Notes under the pieces: generated by a model
The model's input: only the letters and a program-made list of their open reading frames with translations
The model's database searches: none
What the model was told of the DNA's origin: nothing
Translations under genes and position numbers: made by a program
Part shown: positions 11,350-22,948 of the stretch, piece by piece
Position numbering within the stretch: the stretch's first letter is position 1
Layout of the letters: every line of letters begins with the position of its first letter
Assembly: GCF_030247195.1 (NCBI RefSeq)
Contig: NC_080671.1
Span: forward strand, 65,719,412 to 65,783,411
Reading direction: 5' to 3'
DNA from: Topomyia yanbarensis
Taxonomy: Eukaryota; Arthropoda; Insecta; Diptera; Culicidae
DNA length: 64,000 nt

Positions 11350-11454
11350 TATATGTATAAAACTACCCTAAAAATTTGGTTTGATTTTAAACATTATAAG
11401 AAAATTGGCATGACATTTTCGGTGTCGCAATAATTTCGTGTTCGCCCTTTATTA

Positions 11455-11802
11455 CACTTCCTACCATTCAAAACGAATTCTGTTTGTGGAGTAATATTAC
11501 ATGATTTACGAATATCAACGTCGTGTAAAATTAAAATCAAACGTAAAACTGAGTCATATTTGAAGCTCGCAAATGTCAGGGTCAGGGGACGTAAATTTAC
11601 ACGATTTTTTCTATGTGTGTACCTCGATCCATTTCCTTTTGCTGGGATAACTGTCAAAAATGCTAACCCATGTGGCTAAATCTACTGTCAAAGAAGACCA
11701 TTAGGGTCAAACGAGTACGTGTTTACATTTTAGTATAAAATCAATTAAAAATTATTCTGAAGTTTTAAGGTTGAACTTATATATTGTTATATTTCGACAG
11801 AT
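11455..11802. other. Spacer, possible outer MITE flank
   Basis: No gene. The area around 11595-11620 (acacgattttttctatgtgtg) is loosely complementary to 'acacaccaaaaaatatgaat' near 9781. The DD37E transposon may thus sit in an older MITE, but the match is weak. Confidence 0.3.
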
Positions 11803-13907
11803 CTGCCCTTTTATGCAATTCTGACGTTAGCGCCAATAGAAATATTTTTCAGGAAACCAATTTTTGTGTTTCGTGATGTTTTCAAAAGCACGATCAATGT
11901 TTCAACTATCTGTTCTGTACAAAATGTGTAGAATCAATCGTAGATAATAGCCAATTGCTTAAATTTTCAATTTTTGGCAAAAACCTTGTAAATTTTAGCT
12001 AACGTCACTTTTGCAAAAAATAGCGATTTCATTTCACTGTTTTTATGCAATTCTGACGTACGTATACAAACTAAAAGTACCGGGTAAAACGTGTCGTATA
12101 TTATAAACCGTTTCAACTGAATTATCTGCAAATGATTATTACTTCCTTCAAGTTTCCGAGGCTATATGTGGTGGTCTAGTCAGATGGTCGGTTTTGGATA
12201 TATACGGATGTTCCGTGAGTTATGTCCGAGGGCCATTCAGCTCATTTTCATTAATTTTCCAAAGTTTAGTTGCAAGTCAGGCATTATTGTAAAATGTATT
12301 GTATATTTTATCCTACATTTGAACACTATAACTTCATTTTGGTATCTTGTGGGCCTCTTGGAAGCAGTTCTGGGCTGGAAGTCCTAGTGAATATGGAATG
12401 CGCTACCCATGTTTGTGAAATATTTATACTTGAAGATACCTGTCATGCGGCACATTAACGATGATCTACAGACATGTAAAGTCATCCGGAAACACGGAGA
12501 AACTTAACAACACATTCGGTGATTTCGGATTTCTTTTCAACGGACACATTTTTAAGTGAATATTCCTGTCACGCGGCACATCAAGGTGCACCAGCTCGGT
12601 TTTCTACGAACAATGCTATCACATGTAAAGTCATCCGGGATGAAACGTTTTTGTTAAACATTTCTGTCTGTAATATCAACTCTATAATTTATGGGCAATG
12701 CAAATTCAATGCCAAATAGGGACACTTTATTAACAATTCTGGAATATGGAAGTTCGGACCAAACAATTCTCGTAATTATTTCTGTCATGCGGCACATCAA
12801 ATTATGTGATCTGTGAAAAATACAATCATATTTGAAGACATTTGGATACAGTGTTCCATTTAACGACTGATCCCGGTAATTCCGGTTTCCCGCTTCTTTG
12901 GTAATTTTTAGTGAATATTCCTTTTACTGTTACGGCACATCAAAATACATCATATAGGTTGTCTATAAACTATTCAAGCACATTTGAAGTCTTCCTAGTA
13001 CACGGTTATTCTGGAGTTGATTGCATTTTAGTGGATCAAGCGTGTCGAATAACAGGTGTATTCAGGTACAAACGTTTCACAGGTATGGGTTACTCATTTC
13101 GAATCCACAAAGTCTCTCAGATGGTTTCAAAATTAGTTTAGCCTTTAAATATACAATTTATTAATGTTCATGTTATATTAATACCAGTTTTCATGCTATA
13201 CTTTGAAAAATTAATGAACCTGGCTTAACATTGCCTCGGACTGAAATTTTCGTATAAATTTGGAGCCGGAAAACAGTTCAACTCACGGTTTATGAGACTT
13301 GAATAAATTCCATTTCATTCGCAGGTGTTTTGGTTGGAATTGGTTTTGAAATTAGTTGGTTGGGTACCAATTGCGCTCTACAATGATAGAATATAGAACA
13401 ACAGCGGTCAAAGTTTTAAACAAAAGTTTTCACCGATACATACGTACATTATTGTGGTATGAAAAATACATGTTGAAAAAGACTAAGCTTGCTGCTTTAA
13501 AGAAGCATTCGAACTTGCAGGAGACTTATTTATAAAATATAAATAGTTGAAAAAATTTATCGTGCTAAAAGCACTAATTTGAATACCACCCTAGCATAAA
13601 TATAACACCATACCTAGCCATTTACATCACAAAATGGTGCTCCCAACTTTACTTATGATTCAACAGCTTAAGATTAAATTGTTTTGCCTTGTTAAATATA
13701 CCTTCAATACTATATTGCACCTGTACGTCACTTTGGTAAAAAATGGCGCCTACGTCACTTTGTTTTTCTTGTTTTAAAAGGCCATTTTGCATAATTTTTA
13801 AAAGACAATTACACTGAAAGACGTGGCTTTTTGTGGAGAATTCAAAAATATGAAAAAATGAAATTTGACCAAAGTGGCGCTTACGTCACTTTTGCATACA
13901 AGGGCAG
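11803..13907. mobile_element. 2.1 kb non-coding TIR element with CTGCCCTTTTATGCAA ends
   Basis: The left end CTGCCCTTTTATGCAATTCTG and the following 'acgttagcgcca' are mirrored at 13869-13907 ('tggcgcttacgtcacttttgcatacaagggcag'). AGAT lies directly outside both ends, a possible 4-bp duplication, although longer ends cannot be excluded. Subterminal 'acgtcactttt' motifs recur near 12003, 13726, 13752 and 13884. The middle contains four spaced copies of a 'ctgtcatgcggcacat' block near 12439, 12565, 12780 and 12920. No transposase is encoded. Confidence 0.7.
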
Positions 13908-13911
13908 AGAT

Positions 13912-16180
13912 GGGCTCTATCGGTTTTTGTAATAAAATAGGGATTTTATTCTTAATTTAATTAACCAATTGTAGGGTGAATGAATGAATGTGCAGCACCC
14001 TTCCTAATAGAGTCAAAATAGGTTTTTTACCTTAAATGTAAGGAATTTGATAAATACTATTTGACATAACAAGCATTTTTTTTTAAATATAGGTTATTTT
14101 GCGCGAAAGTCGATGCAACCTTTTCTTCTGATACGCTATAATTCTATTCAATATTAGGATCGCCCAATTCACACCTGGATTTGAATCCACTGATCTAATC
14201 CAAGGAAGTATTTATGTCTAACACTGTGCACTCTTTCTGGTGTACAAATTTATGGAATGAGTTTCATATATTTCATATATGTTGTTTATCATACGCACCC
14301 GGAACTAGCATTTTCCGCATTACCTTCTTTACGGCTTGTTTTCGATAGAGTCCGAAAACATTCTAAATAAATAAAAGTATAAAACCATAAATTCGTAAAT
14401 CTATCGTCATTAATGCATTAGTACGTTAGATGGCGAAATTGCACCAACGTTCTAATGATTCAGGCAAACCAATTTTATGAAATTACGATTTATTTTGGTT
14501 TGTCTGTATACACTCCAAGCCTGAGTTCTCCGAAGCGGCGTGAAATTGCTTTTGCCAGTTCAAATGGAAACTTTTCTGGTCGAAGGCCGATGCACCAGCA
14601 AAATATGCAGGAAAAAACAAGGTCTGACCGAAGCAACTGTGAACTTAGCGTGAAACTCTCCGGTCCTTTTCCCTGCAGCGAAGAAAAATTACTTTACAAC
14701 CAGTGCTGAATTTTGCATGAACATTTCAGTTCCACATAGCGAAGCATAGGGGAAAGTAGGAAAAAATGAACACATCTTCGTCACTTTAAAGCCAAGGTCA
14801 TTCTGCACATCTTTTGGCACTGTTTAATGATTTGTTTTCATTGTAAACCTATAAAAACATTATGGCTCCCATAACGATAGGACAGCTTTTCATTCGAAGC
14901 ATAACATTTGGCCTGAATGAAGGAAACCTGCACGTCATGATGTGATTTCGGTTCTGCTGCGATCCGCAAGTGTCCCTGGCATCGATGGTTTTATGGTTTC
15001 CCATCCGAAGGACGAATCGATCATTTTGAAAAGTTCGTTTTTGTCCTTCTTGCGCATTTGCAATCGGTTCCGAATAATCGATTCTGCACCGCCGGAATCC
15101 AGCGTTCCGCTGTGACCCTACTACTGAGCCAATCTGGGGTCACAGTCTGGCCAACCAGATTCGTTTCAACCGCACCCATTATCCCGTCGCGCCCTGGAGC
15201 GGCTGGAGAGTAAAAGGCCATCCCAACGGTTGTATCGAACATAATGAGGGGGAAAATCGTAGACGTGGTTGCACATTACAGTGTTCGCGCAGCTGGAGGT
15301 TTGCGTACACAATACACCCAACTTTTTGGACTCGCGGAAATAGTTTTCCCGCTTTTTCTAGCCGTTTCGCTTTGGCGCAAATCTCAGTTTTTTTTCGTTC
15401 AATCAGATGCACTACAATGCGGAACACCCGAATGCACATTTAATTTGGGAACAATTTTATTCCTATATTGGGAAACAATTGACAAAGAACTTTTTTAGTC
15501 GTCCAGTTTCGTATCAATGCCAGCAAAAAAGGGGCAAATTGGTTACCGAGCAATTTTCCAAATAACGCAAAACAATCGATATGCCTTTGTGCATTGTGTT
15601 TCGCAAACATTGATTCAATTTCCGAGAGGGGATCCGGGTCTGGTGGTGGTTTATCAACAGCTTGGCGCTAATTGTTATTGGTACCTACTAGGCAGGAGCT
15701 GTTTCCTTCAAAACAGTTTGACGCAGGCTGTCGGGAAGCCTTCGAAAAGGGTCATGTAATCCGAGTCATTTAGTTCTGTGTCAGCTGTTGTGCCGTTGAT
15801 GTTAGTTTTTCTATGCTGTGGACGAACAACTATTACCTATAGAAATACTTTTTTTTATTCGTAGAAGGATTTTATGTCACTAATAATCAACTTCAATCAG
15901 CAGGCAACCCAATGGCCTCATTAGCAAATTTGGCAAATTTTCCATATCCTAATAACAATGTTTCAATTTAACTAAAATATTTTAGTTATGGCATTATGTT
16001 CGGATTAAAACCAGAATAAACATCAAGGTTAAAACCCCAATAAACAATTCAATACAATACAATATTTTATATAAGTCAATTTAGTTACAACCACTTCGAC
16101 GCATTGACCAATTTTATCTGTTCGATTGAGTATTAAGTCTCGAGTATACAATTATTGATACAAACATTTATTTTCAACTC
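13912..16180. other. Intergenic DNA downstream of the CBM39 gene
   Basis: Open frames of 70-86 codons occur on both strands between 14455 and 15760, where the sequence is less AT-rich than its surroundings. I recognise no domain and no convincing splice structure. It may be old coding or regulatory DNA, but nothing can be named. Confidence 0.4.
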
Positions 16181-16187
16181 AAAGATG

Positions 16188-16193
16188 TTTATT
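16188..16193 (-). terminator. Poly(A) signal AATAAA of the CBM39 gene
   Basis: The plus strand reads TTTATT, which is AATAAA on the minus strand, 113 bp beyond the stop codon at 16306. A second TTTATT lies at about 16167. Position and orientation fit the 3' end of the minus-strand gene. Confidence 0.55.
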
Positions 16194-16305
16194 AATAATT
16201 ATAAAAACCCTAACTATAGTATCGTCCATCTAGCAGACATGGCGTTCGAAACTTACAAACATATTGGACTGTGATCTTCGTTCAAATAGAAAGTACAACC
16301 CTTCT

Positions 16306-17236
16306 CTAAGCATCATACAATTCGATTTCATTATCCGGATTAGACGATCCGTCCAAGTCATCCATGTCACTAACGGTAAACTGATTGAAGTTCTTTGACA
16401 TCTGCAGTACCTTCAATTTATCGATCAGCGTCTTAACTTCGAACGCAATTCCGTCATCATAGTAGAAAGTATGGATCAGCACGGTCTCCCAGTCCACTTG
16501 GGGCAACATTTCCTTCAGCACATTCAGCGTGTAGTTGTACAGACCTTTCGAGTCGAGTCGGGTATCGGCCGGGCGGAAGTTCAGGTATAGATTCTTACTC
16601 GATCGGGTGACATTATTGCAGTGCAGAAATATGTCGTGCACCACGCCTTGTAGCACATAAATTTCCTCCTCTAGCAGGGATTGTTTCGACTTTTCTAGGC
16701 TAGAACGGCCCTTCAACGAACATTCCTTCTTTTGTCGGCTTATGATGCGGCTTTCTGAAAAAAAAGAAAATATAAGCAAAATTGCACGTTTATCAACGCT
16801 GCTATAATTTATTCATAGTCAACCTACCAGAAACATAAAACTCATTACTTCTCGTAATGTACGCCGATCCGTTGGCCTTCTGCTTGATAGCATTATACAT
16901 CAAATGGTCGCCTCCGCGAATGATCGCATCGTCGTTTTCGATAATAAACTTCCCATAGGAAACCTCGGTCGTGTTCTGGCAGATATCACAATTGACTGGC
17001 TCTTCCGCCATCATCAATTGCTTGTTCAGAAATATCTCGATCCCGAATTTGACCACCCCGGGCTTCTGGGGGTACCAAACTATCAACCCTTTCGGGTGAT
17101 AGATCTCGATGTGGACGTCGGAGCTTCGCTTGCTTTTCCATTTGCGATGGCGACCAGCTTCCAGCGAACCGACACAAAGTGCCAACAATAGACCCACCAG
17201 ACAAAGAGTATCTGCGGTTGCTTGCGGTAGTCTCAT
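16306..17236 (-). CDS. Secreted CBM39 (beta-1,3-glucan-recognition) protein, two exons
   Basis: Exon 1 is 17236-16828 and exon 2 is 16754-16306, giving 285 residues. The ATG at 17236 is chosen over the in-frame upstream ATG at 17356 because it directly opens a signal peptide (about residues 1-27, core 'LCLVGLLLALCVGSLEAG') and because the upstream ATG lies before the likely transcription start. Residues ~40-136 match the CBM39 module of insect beta-1,3-glucan-binding proteins (GNBP/betaGRP): 'IEIYHPKGLIVWYPQKPGV', 'FGIEIFLN', 'GGDHLMYNAIKQ' and 'NGSAY'. The usual C-terminal GH16-like domain is absent. It is replaced by ~150 residues of unknown fold, including a Glu-rich helix ('SLLEEEIYVLQGVV') and an acidic tail, with possible N-glycosylation sites (NTT, NGS, NVT, NYT). 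Family knowledge suggests an extracellular role in microbial glucan recognition, as for small CBM39-only proteins in flies; function here is inferred. No internal stops are present, unlike every other long frame in the window. Confidence 0.85.
16755..16827 (-). other. 73-bp intron of the CBM39 gene
   Basis: On the minus strand the donor is CTG|GTAGGT and the acceptor is a T-rich tract ending in CAG|AAAGCC. Removing the 73 bp joins …EFYVS to E-SRIISRQ in frame through a split GAA codon. The length is typical of short dipteran introns. Without splicing, exon 1 would terminate about four codons beyond the donor region. Confidence 0.85.
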
Positions 17237-17330
17237 TGTTATCACTTGCTGATTACTGCACCGACTGTGATTTGTTCTCGCACTTTTCAAACCGATCCGA
17301 GTGTTTACTGCTGCGATGAGATCAGAGTAG

Positions 17331-17365
17331 GAACTGAAACGACGAAGCTGATGCATGATATTAAA
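17331..17365 (-). promoter_or_regulatory. Candidate core promoter of the CBM39 gene
   Basis: On the minus strand, TTTAATAT (17358-17365) lies about 31 bp before the A of TTCAGTTC (17331-17337), a match to the arthropod initiator TCAGT. This spacing is standard for TATA plus Inr promoters and predicts a 5' UTR of about 99 nt before the ATG at 17236. No transcript data are available here. Confidence 0.45.
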
Positions 17366-17399
17366 ATGTGTTCTGAGAGTGGATGGTGATATTTGAGTA

Positions 17400-18459
17400 T
17401 CGAGGAACGCGGGTTATCAAAGGCATGAGTCTTTAGTAGTTCTTGTGAAAGTTGGTGGTGCAGGGTTGAATCCGATTCAATTTATTATATTTATTTTTTT
17501 CAAAATTCACTAAACGGCACACATTTAGGTAAATTAATGCAGCACAAAAACTACTATTCTGTAATGAAGCAATTATTAAAAGGGCAGTCCAATTCGAATA
17601 TTTTAAATGTGTCTGCCGAACAGTGCGGCTGAAAGTGGGACAGATCCTGAGAAGGTTGTCAACAATTAATCATAACACAATCATCCTTCTAATTTACACC
17701 GTCGTGAAATGTGTAAAAATGAGGAAAAATTGATGGGTAAATATAAGAATATCATTAAATTAAACTCAATACTCTGTTATCTGAATTTTTATGTGGATTT
17801 TTCAAGTGATGCGTATTTTGAAAGTTATGCGATTTATATGTGTTACGTATCTCTCCAATAAAAAAAATGTAGTGGAAATATATTTATTAGTTTCGTTAGT
17901 CAGCGAATAAGATTACAAAATCAGAAAAATGCCAATATTTTCCAGAACGTCTTTATTTTTCTATATACAGATTTTTTTCCAATTTTCATAGACGTACGAT
18001 TAGCCATGAATAATAGGGCATTGCAAAAAAATTTTTTTTTCGAATTCTCAAAGGCCCCCCTCTCATATTGTGACAAATGTCAAAGTAAGCTCAGATGCCA
18101 AATTTCACATCATTTGGACAATTCTAGACCCCCGCCCACTTCGCTTGAAATTTTTGAAATTGGTGCTATGGGAAAATGCGGAGGAAAAATATATTAAATG
18201 ATATAACTTTTGAAGTAGCAATCAGAAAATTACAATTTATATCTCTTTTTAAAGGAAATAATCTTAGTATTGAAACGATATTCCTATTTCTATAGAAATA
18301 TGGGAAAGTGGGGTACTGGGTCATTTTGTCTCCAAAATTCCCTATTTTTTTTAATTTTTCTGCTCCGTTTAGTTTAGTGTATATTTGCTGTGCAAGTCTA
18401 TTATCATAGATCATCACCGATAGATATATAAATAAAATGTCAAAAAGAGCCGTTTTTCG
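17400..18459. other. Upstream intergenic DNA
   Basis: AT-rich with no gene. The segment 18041-18200 ('ggcccccctctcatattgtg', 'cccgcccacttcgcttgaaa') looks like a piece of dispersed repeat, but I see no second copy in this window. Confidence 0.4.
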
Positions 18460-18545
18460 TGACTTTTTTATTCATTTCGTTTATTTGATAGGCACAAATG
18501 CGTTAGCTTAGCGGTGCCAAATTCTTTTGTTTTCACATTTTGGAT

Positions 18546-18905
18546 ATCTTAAAACTAGGAGGTTACAATGTTGAAATATTTTTTTTTACAGAGGAAAAGA
18601 AAGTTTACAGCTATCTTAAGACTAGAAATAAGATTCAATATACAAGAGAGGGCCAAAAGATTTTTTATGAAAAAATTTAAAACAAGGGATTCACTTTGAT
18701 ATACAAGAGGGGGAGTAATAGTATTTTACGAAATATTTTACGGTTATCTTAAAACTAACAATATAGTTTAGTACACAAAAGGGGGAACAAATATTTATGA
18801 GAAATTTCACAGATGTCTTAAAACTAGGGATACAAGAGGGAGGACAATAGTTTTAACAAAGAGTAAAAATTACAGCTATCTTAAAACTAGGAATACAGAA
18901 TACAA
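18546..18905 (-). repeat. Degenerate tandem repeats in the LINE 3' UTR
   Basis: Five variants of a block read on the plus strand as 'atcttaaaactaggaataca' start near 18546, 18613, 18731, 18814 and 18878, separated by 'ggggga' and 'ttttacgaaatatt' sequences. Spacing is about 65-120 bp. The same array appears in the sister copy near 50880-51230, so it is part of the element and not a local expansion. Confidence 0.7.
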
Positions 18906-19315
18906 ATTTGATTTTTTTAACGAAGACTTATGCTTGGTCAAGATATTCAGAGGGGGGCTTATTTCCACATCAGCGTAGTAGCAGTTGTATCAAGGACAGG
19001 GGAGAGAAGGCGTATATGGTGACCGGAAAGAAGAGCAAAACTTGCAACTTTCGGGCAAACGGGAGATTAGCGAAGCAAATTAGCGCCTCAGTCTAGGTCG
19101 GATTGGCGGATGGTATACTTCGGATCCGCGGGAAATCCTTCAAGAGTCATCGGACCTCGAGTCGCTCTCGCTTCAGTTTCGGTAGTGGTAAGGGAAACGG
19201 CGATTACATCGTGGCACTCTGGAGCTGATCGATTCCACAAGGCAGGAGGAAACTTCTAAAAACGAGAAATAAAAGAGAAGGGCTAAATTGGGATATTTAT
19301 CGTTTTTATGAAAGT

Positions 19316-21097
19316 TTAAATAAGGGACATACAGGGGAAATCGCGAATTTCCAGAATATCACGAACTGGAGCATTGGACGGTCTACCTCGGGCCCGAAGG
19401 GAATTCTTTAACTGAGACCTGGCGTCACAATACCCGGCGCACACCCAGACAACGTGCTCGATGTCGTGATAGCCGTCGTCACAAGCGCACAGACTACTCT
19501 CTGCAAGCCCAATATGCCGCAAATGCGCATCCAATGTGTAGTGGTTGGACATAAGTCGGGACATTATACGTATGAAATCTCGACCCACATCCATCCCTCC
19601 GAACCAAGGCTTCGTTGATACCTTTGGGATAATCGAATGTAGCCATCGTCCAAGTTCCCCATTGCTCCATGAGGTTTGCCAACTGTTGAGTGTCCTCTGA
19701 CGACATAAACTAAAAAATTCGTCGAAGCAGATTGGTCTTTAGTATATGTCACCATCTAATGCGCCCACCTTTGCTAAAGAGTCGGCCTTTTCATTGCCCG
19801 GGATAGAACAATGAGAGGGGACCCAAACAAAGGTAATCTGGTAAGATTTTTCAGATAACTTGCGCAGAGACTCCTGTATCTTCCCCAGAAAATACGGGAA
19901 TTGCTTTTTAGGTTTCACCGCACGAAGAGCCTCGATAGAGCTGAGACTGTCCGAAATGATGAAGTAGTGTTCTGTGGGCAATGTGTCGATGATCCCAAGG
20001 GCATACTGAATAGCGGCTAATTCGGTGACGTAAACTGAAGCAGGATCATCGAGCTTAAATGAAGCGGTGACATTATCATTGAAGATACCAAAGCCAGTGG
20101 ACCCATCGAGATTTGATCCGTCGGTGCAAAACATTTTGTCGCAGTCGACTTCTCGGAATTTATTATAAAATACATTGGGGATCACCTGCGGGCGTATATG
20201 GTCCGGAATTCCACGAATCTCTTCCTTCATGGATGTGTCGAAGAATACAGTAGAATCAGAAGTATCTAGGAAACGGACACGGTTGGGATTGTACGAAGAA
20301 GGATTGATGCTCTGTGCCATGTAGTCGAAGTACAAGGACATAAAACGGGTTTGAGAATTAAGCTCGACGAGCCCCTCGAAATTTTGAATCACCAACGGGT
20401 TCAGAATGTCGCATCGGATGAGCAATCGATATGAGAGTTTCCAAAATCGATTTTTCAGCGGAAGAACGCCCGCCAGCACTTCGAGATTCATCGTATGGGT
20501 CGAGTGCATGCAACCCAAGGCAATGCGCAAGCAACGATACTGGATTCTCTCCAGTTTGATGAAGTGTATGTTCGCAGCGGAGCGGAAACAGAAACACCCG
20601 TACTCCATCACCGACAATATCGTTGTTTGGTACAACCTGATCAGGTCTCCTGGGTGAGCACCCCACCATGTTCCAGTTATTGTTCGGAGAAAATTGATCC
20701 TTTGTTGGCATTTCTGTTTCAGATACCTAATGTGACATCCCCAGGTACCTTTAGAGTCGAACCAGACCCCGAGATATTTAAATGTGAAAACCTGATTGAT
20801 CGTTGCACCCATTAATAGAAGCTGGAGTTGCGCCGGCTCACGCTTCCTAGAAAAGACAACCAATTCAGTTTTCTCCGTGGAGAACTCGATACCCAGCTGG
20901 AGAGCCCAAGTAGACAAATTGTCCAAAGTATCTTGCAATGGTCCTTGCAAGTCGGCAGCTTTGGGCCCTGTAACAGAGACCACCCCGTCGTCTGTAAGTT
21001 GCCTTAGCGTGCATGAATTGGCAAGACAATCGTCAATGTCATTCACGTAAAAATTGTAGAGCAGGGGACTTAAACATGAGCCCTGGGGAAGACCCAT
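19316..21097 (-). pseudogene. LINE ORF2, C-terminal half: RT core, RNase H, Cys/His tail
   Basis: The frame 21097-19739 begins just after a nonsense codon, in the same frame as 22636-21110. It starts with the RT motif 'GLPQGSCLSPLLYNFYVND'. The catalytic box reads 'RQLTDDGVV': the Ala expected before the Asp pair is Thr, but both Asp residues remain. Thumb and connection ('FKYLGVWFD', 'RTITGTWWG') follow. RNase H is complete in outline: Asp in 'FCTDGSNLDG', Glu in 'VTELAAIQYAL', Asp in 'IISDSLSSIEAL' and the 'WVPSHCSIPGNEKADSLAKV' end. After 19739 the frame breaks. The remaining C-terminus, including 'SLCACDDGYHDIEHVVWVC', is readable in other frames down to 19316. The protein would copy the element RNA and remove RNA from hybrids; this copy cannot encode it intact. 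Confidence 0.85.
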
Positions 21098-21109
21098 GTA
21101 GCTAAATCG

Positions 21110-22930
21110 CTATGTTGTTAAATCGCTATGCGAAAAGTGCATGTGCTTTTCAGACAACAGGTTTAGCAAAAAGTTATTTAAAATTGGTGAAAGACCATGC
21201 TGGTGCAGCTTCTCTGACAGAACGTTGATAGAAACTGAGTCAAAAGCTCCCTTAATATCCAAGAAGACTGATGCCATCTGCTCTTTGCTAGCATAGGCCA
21301 TTTGGATTTCGGTAGAAAGCAACGCAAGGCAATCGTTCGTCCCTTTGCCTTTGCGGAAGCCAAATTGTGTATCTGACAGTAAGCCATTTGCTTCAACCCA
21401 ATTGTCGAGGCGAAACAAGATCATTTTCTCGAACAACTTCCGAATACAGGACAGCATTGCAATCGGTCGATACGAGTTGTGTTCGGAGGCTGGTTTTCTT
21501 GGTTTTTGGATGGCGATGACCTTCACTTGCCTCCAGTCATGAGGGTCAATATTACCCTCAAGAAACTTGTTAAATAAGTTCAACAAGCGCCTTTTTGCAG
21601 TGTCAGGCAGATTCTTCAACAAGTTGAATTTGATTCTGTCTAACCCTGGGGCGTTATTGTTGCATGACAAGAGAGCAAGTGAGAACTCCACCATCGAAAA
21701 CGGTGTTTCGTTCGCGGTATCGTAAGGAGACGCGGCGCGGCACGTTTTCTGTACCGGGACAGAGTCCGGACAGATCTTCTTGGCGAAAGCGAATATCCAA
21801 CGGTTTGAATATTCCACGTTCTCGTTGGTACTATTACGGTTACGCATACGTCGAGCCGTACCCCAAAGAGTGCTCATCGCTGTTTCTCTCGTTAACCCGT
21901 CGACGAACCGGCGCCAATAACTGCGTTTTTTGGCTTTCATTAGACTCTTCATTCGCCTTTCTAACGACGCGTACTGTTGATAGCTAGCGGGTAACCCGTC
22001 TTCCCGGAAGGCCTTATATGCAGTGGACTTTTCCGCGTACAGCTCTGAGCACTCTCTATCCCACCACAGGGTGGGAGACCGTCCATGGGTATTTGTGCTG
22101 GGTACTGGTTTATTCTGAGCTTGATTCGCACTGTCGAGAATCAAGCCAGCCAAAAACCTGTACTCTTCCTCCGGAGGAAGTTCTTGAGTGGATTCGATTT
22201 TAGCGGATATCGCGGTCGCGTAACTCTTCCAATCAATGTTCCGTGTGAGGTCATACGAGACATTGATTGTTTCCGATGGTCTTGAACCGTTAGCAATTGA
22301 AATCACGATAGGCAAATGATCGCTACCGTAGGGTTCAGGGATCACCTTCCACATGCAATCTAACTGTAGCGATGTCGAGCAAAGTGATAAATCCAACGCA
22401 CTTGCGCGTGCTGGTGATGTAGGAATCCGCGTCATTTCTCCCGTGTTTAAGGTCATGTTGAAATTGTCGCAAAAATCTTGGATTAATGTTGATCTATTAT
22501 CATCGTGAAGACAACCCCATACCGTACCGTGCGAGTTAAAGTCTCCTAGAACTAGCCGCGGTGCCGGTAAGAATTCCGTGATATTACAAAGCGTTCGGTG
22601 TCCTACCGAAATTAGGAGGAATGTAGATGGAAGCAATGCAAAGGTCTTTGCCTTTGATTAGAACTTGACAAGCGACAATTTCAATGCCTGGTGTCGAAGG
22701 GAGGTTAATTCGGTTGAAAGAATAGCACTTAATCCCCAAAAGTACTCCTCCATAGGGGTTTTCTCGATCCAGACGAATTATATTAAAGTCGTGGAAGCTG
22801 AGATTTATATCGGAAGTTAACCAAGTTTCACATAATGCGAAAGCATCACATTTTAAACTATTTGGTAAAAATTTAAAGGAATCGTTTTTCGGGACTTCTG
22901 CTGTTCCACTGTAGAACAGTGATCGAATCG
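21110..22930 (-). pseudogene. LINE ORF2, N-terminal half: AP endonuclease and RT start
   Basis: The first part (about 22930-22590) is readable as endonuclease ('CDAFALCETWLTSDI', 'RENPYGGVLLGIK') in one frame. A frameshift near 22585 moves the rest into the frame 22636-21110, which carries 'LVLGDFNSHG', 'ALDLSLCS' and the terminal endonuclease motif 'SDHLPIVIS'. Reverse transcriptase motifs follow: 'SYRPIAMLSCIRKLFEKMI', 'QFGFRKGKGTNDCLALL' and 'FLDIKGAFDSV' with the first catalytic Asp. The frame stops at 21110 (TAG), where one base change from a Ser codon would explain the stop. This half overlaps or abuts ORF1, as is usual in these elements. Confidence 0.85.
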
Positions 22931-22948
22931 GTGACCTTGTTCGATGAC

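Larger units (their letters stand above)
9925..11452 (+). mobile_element. ITmDD37E (mariner/Tc1 superfamily) transposon
   Basis: The ends are inverted: the left starts ATAAAGGGCGAACAC and the right, read on the minus strand, starts ATAAAGGGCGAACACG. They are alike for about 30 bp through 'attattgcgaca' with one mismatch. TA is present at both boundaries (9923-9924 and 11453-11454), the target duplication of this superfamily. The element carries a single transposase frame of the DD37E type known chiefly from mosquitoes. A 239-bp Helitron-like insertion lies between the transposase and the right end; without it the element is about 1.29 kb, the expected size. The single frameshift and high end similarity suggest a fairly recent copy. 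Confidence 0.9.

Noticed and set aside
15021..15439. Minus-strand frames with a passing resemblance to histone H2A (AKAK… AGKLFP…)
   Set aside because: Only a handful of residues match, gaps are needed, and no histone sequence continues on either side. Similar faint resemblances at 27590-27870 and 45830-46110 were equally weak.
20406..22285. Numerous 60-107-codon plus-strand frames
   Set aside because: They are shadows of the minus-strand LINE ORF2 and have no independent support.
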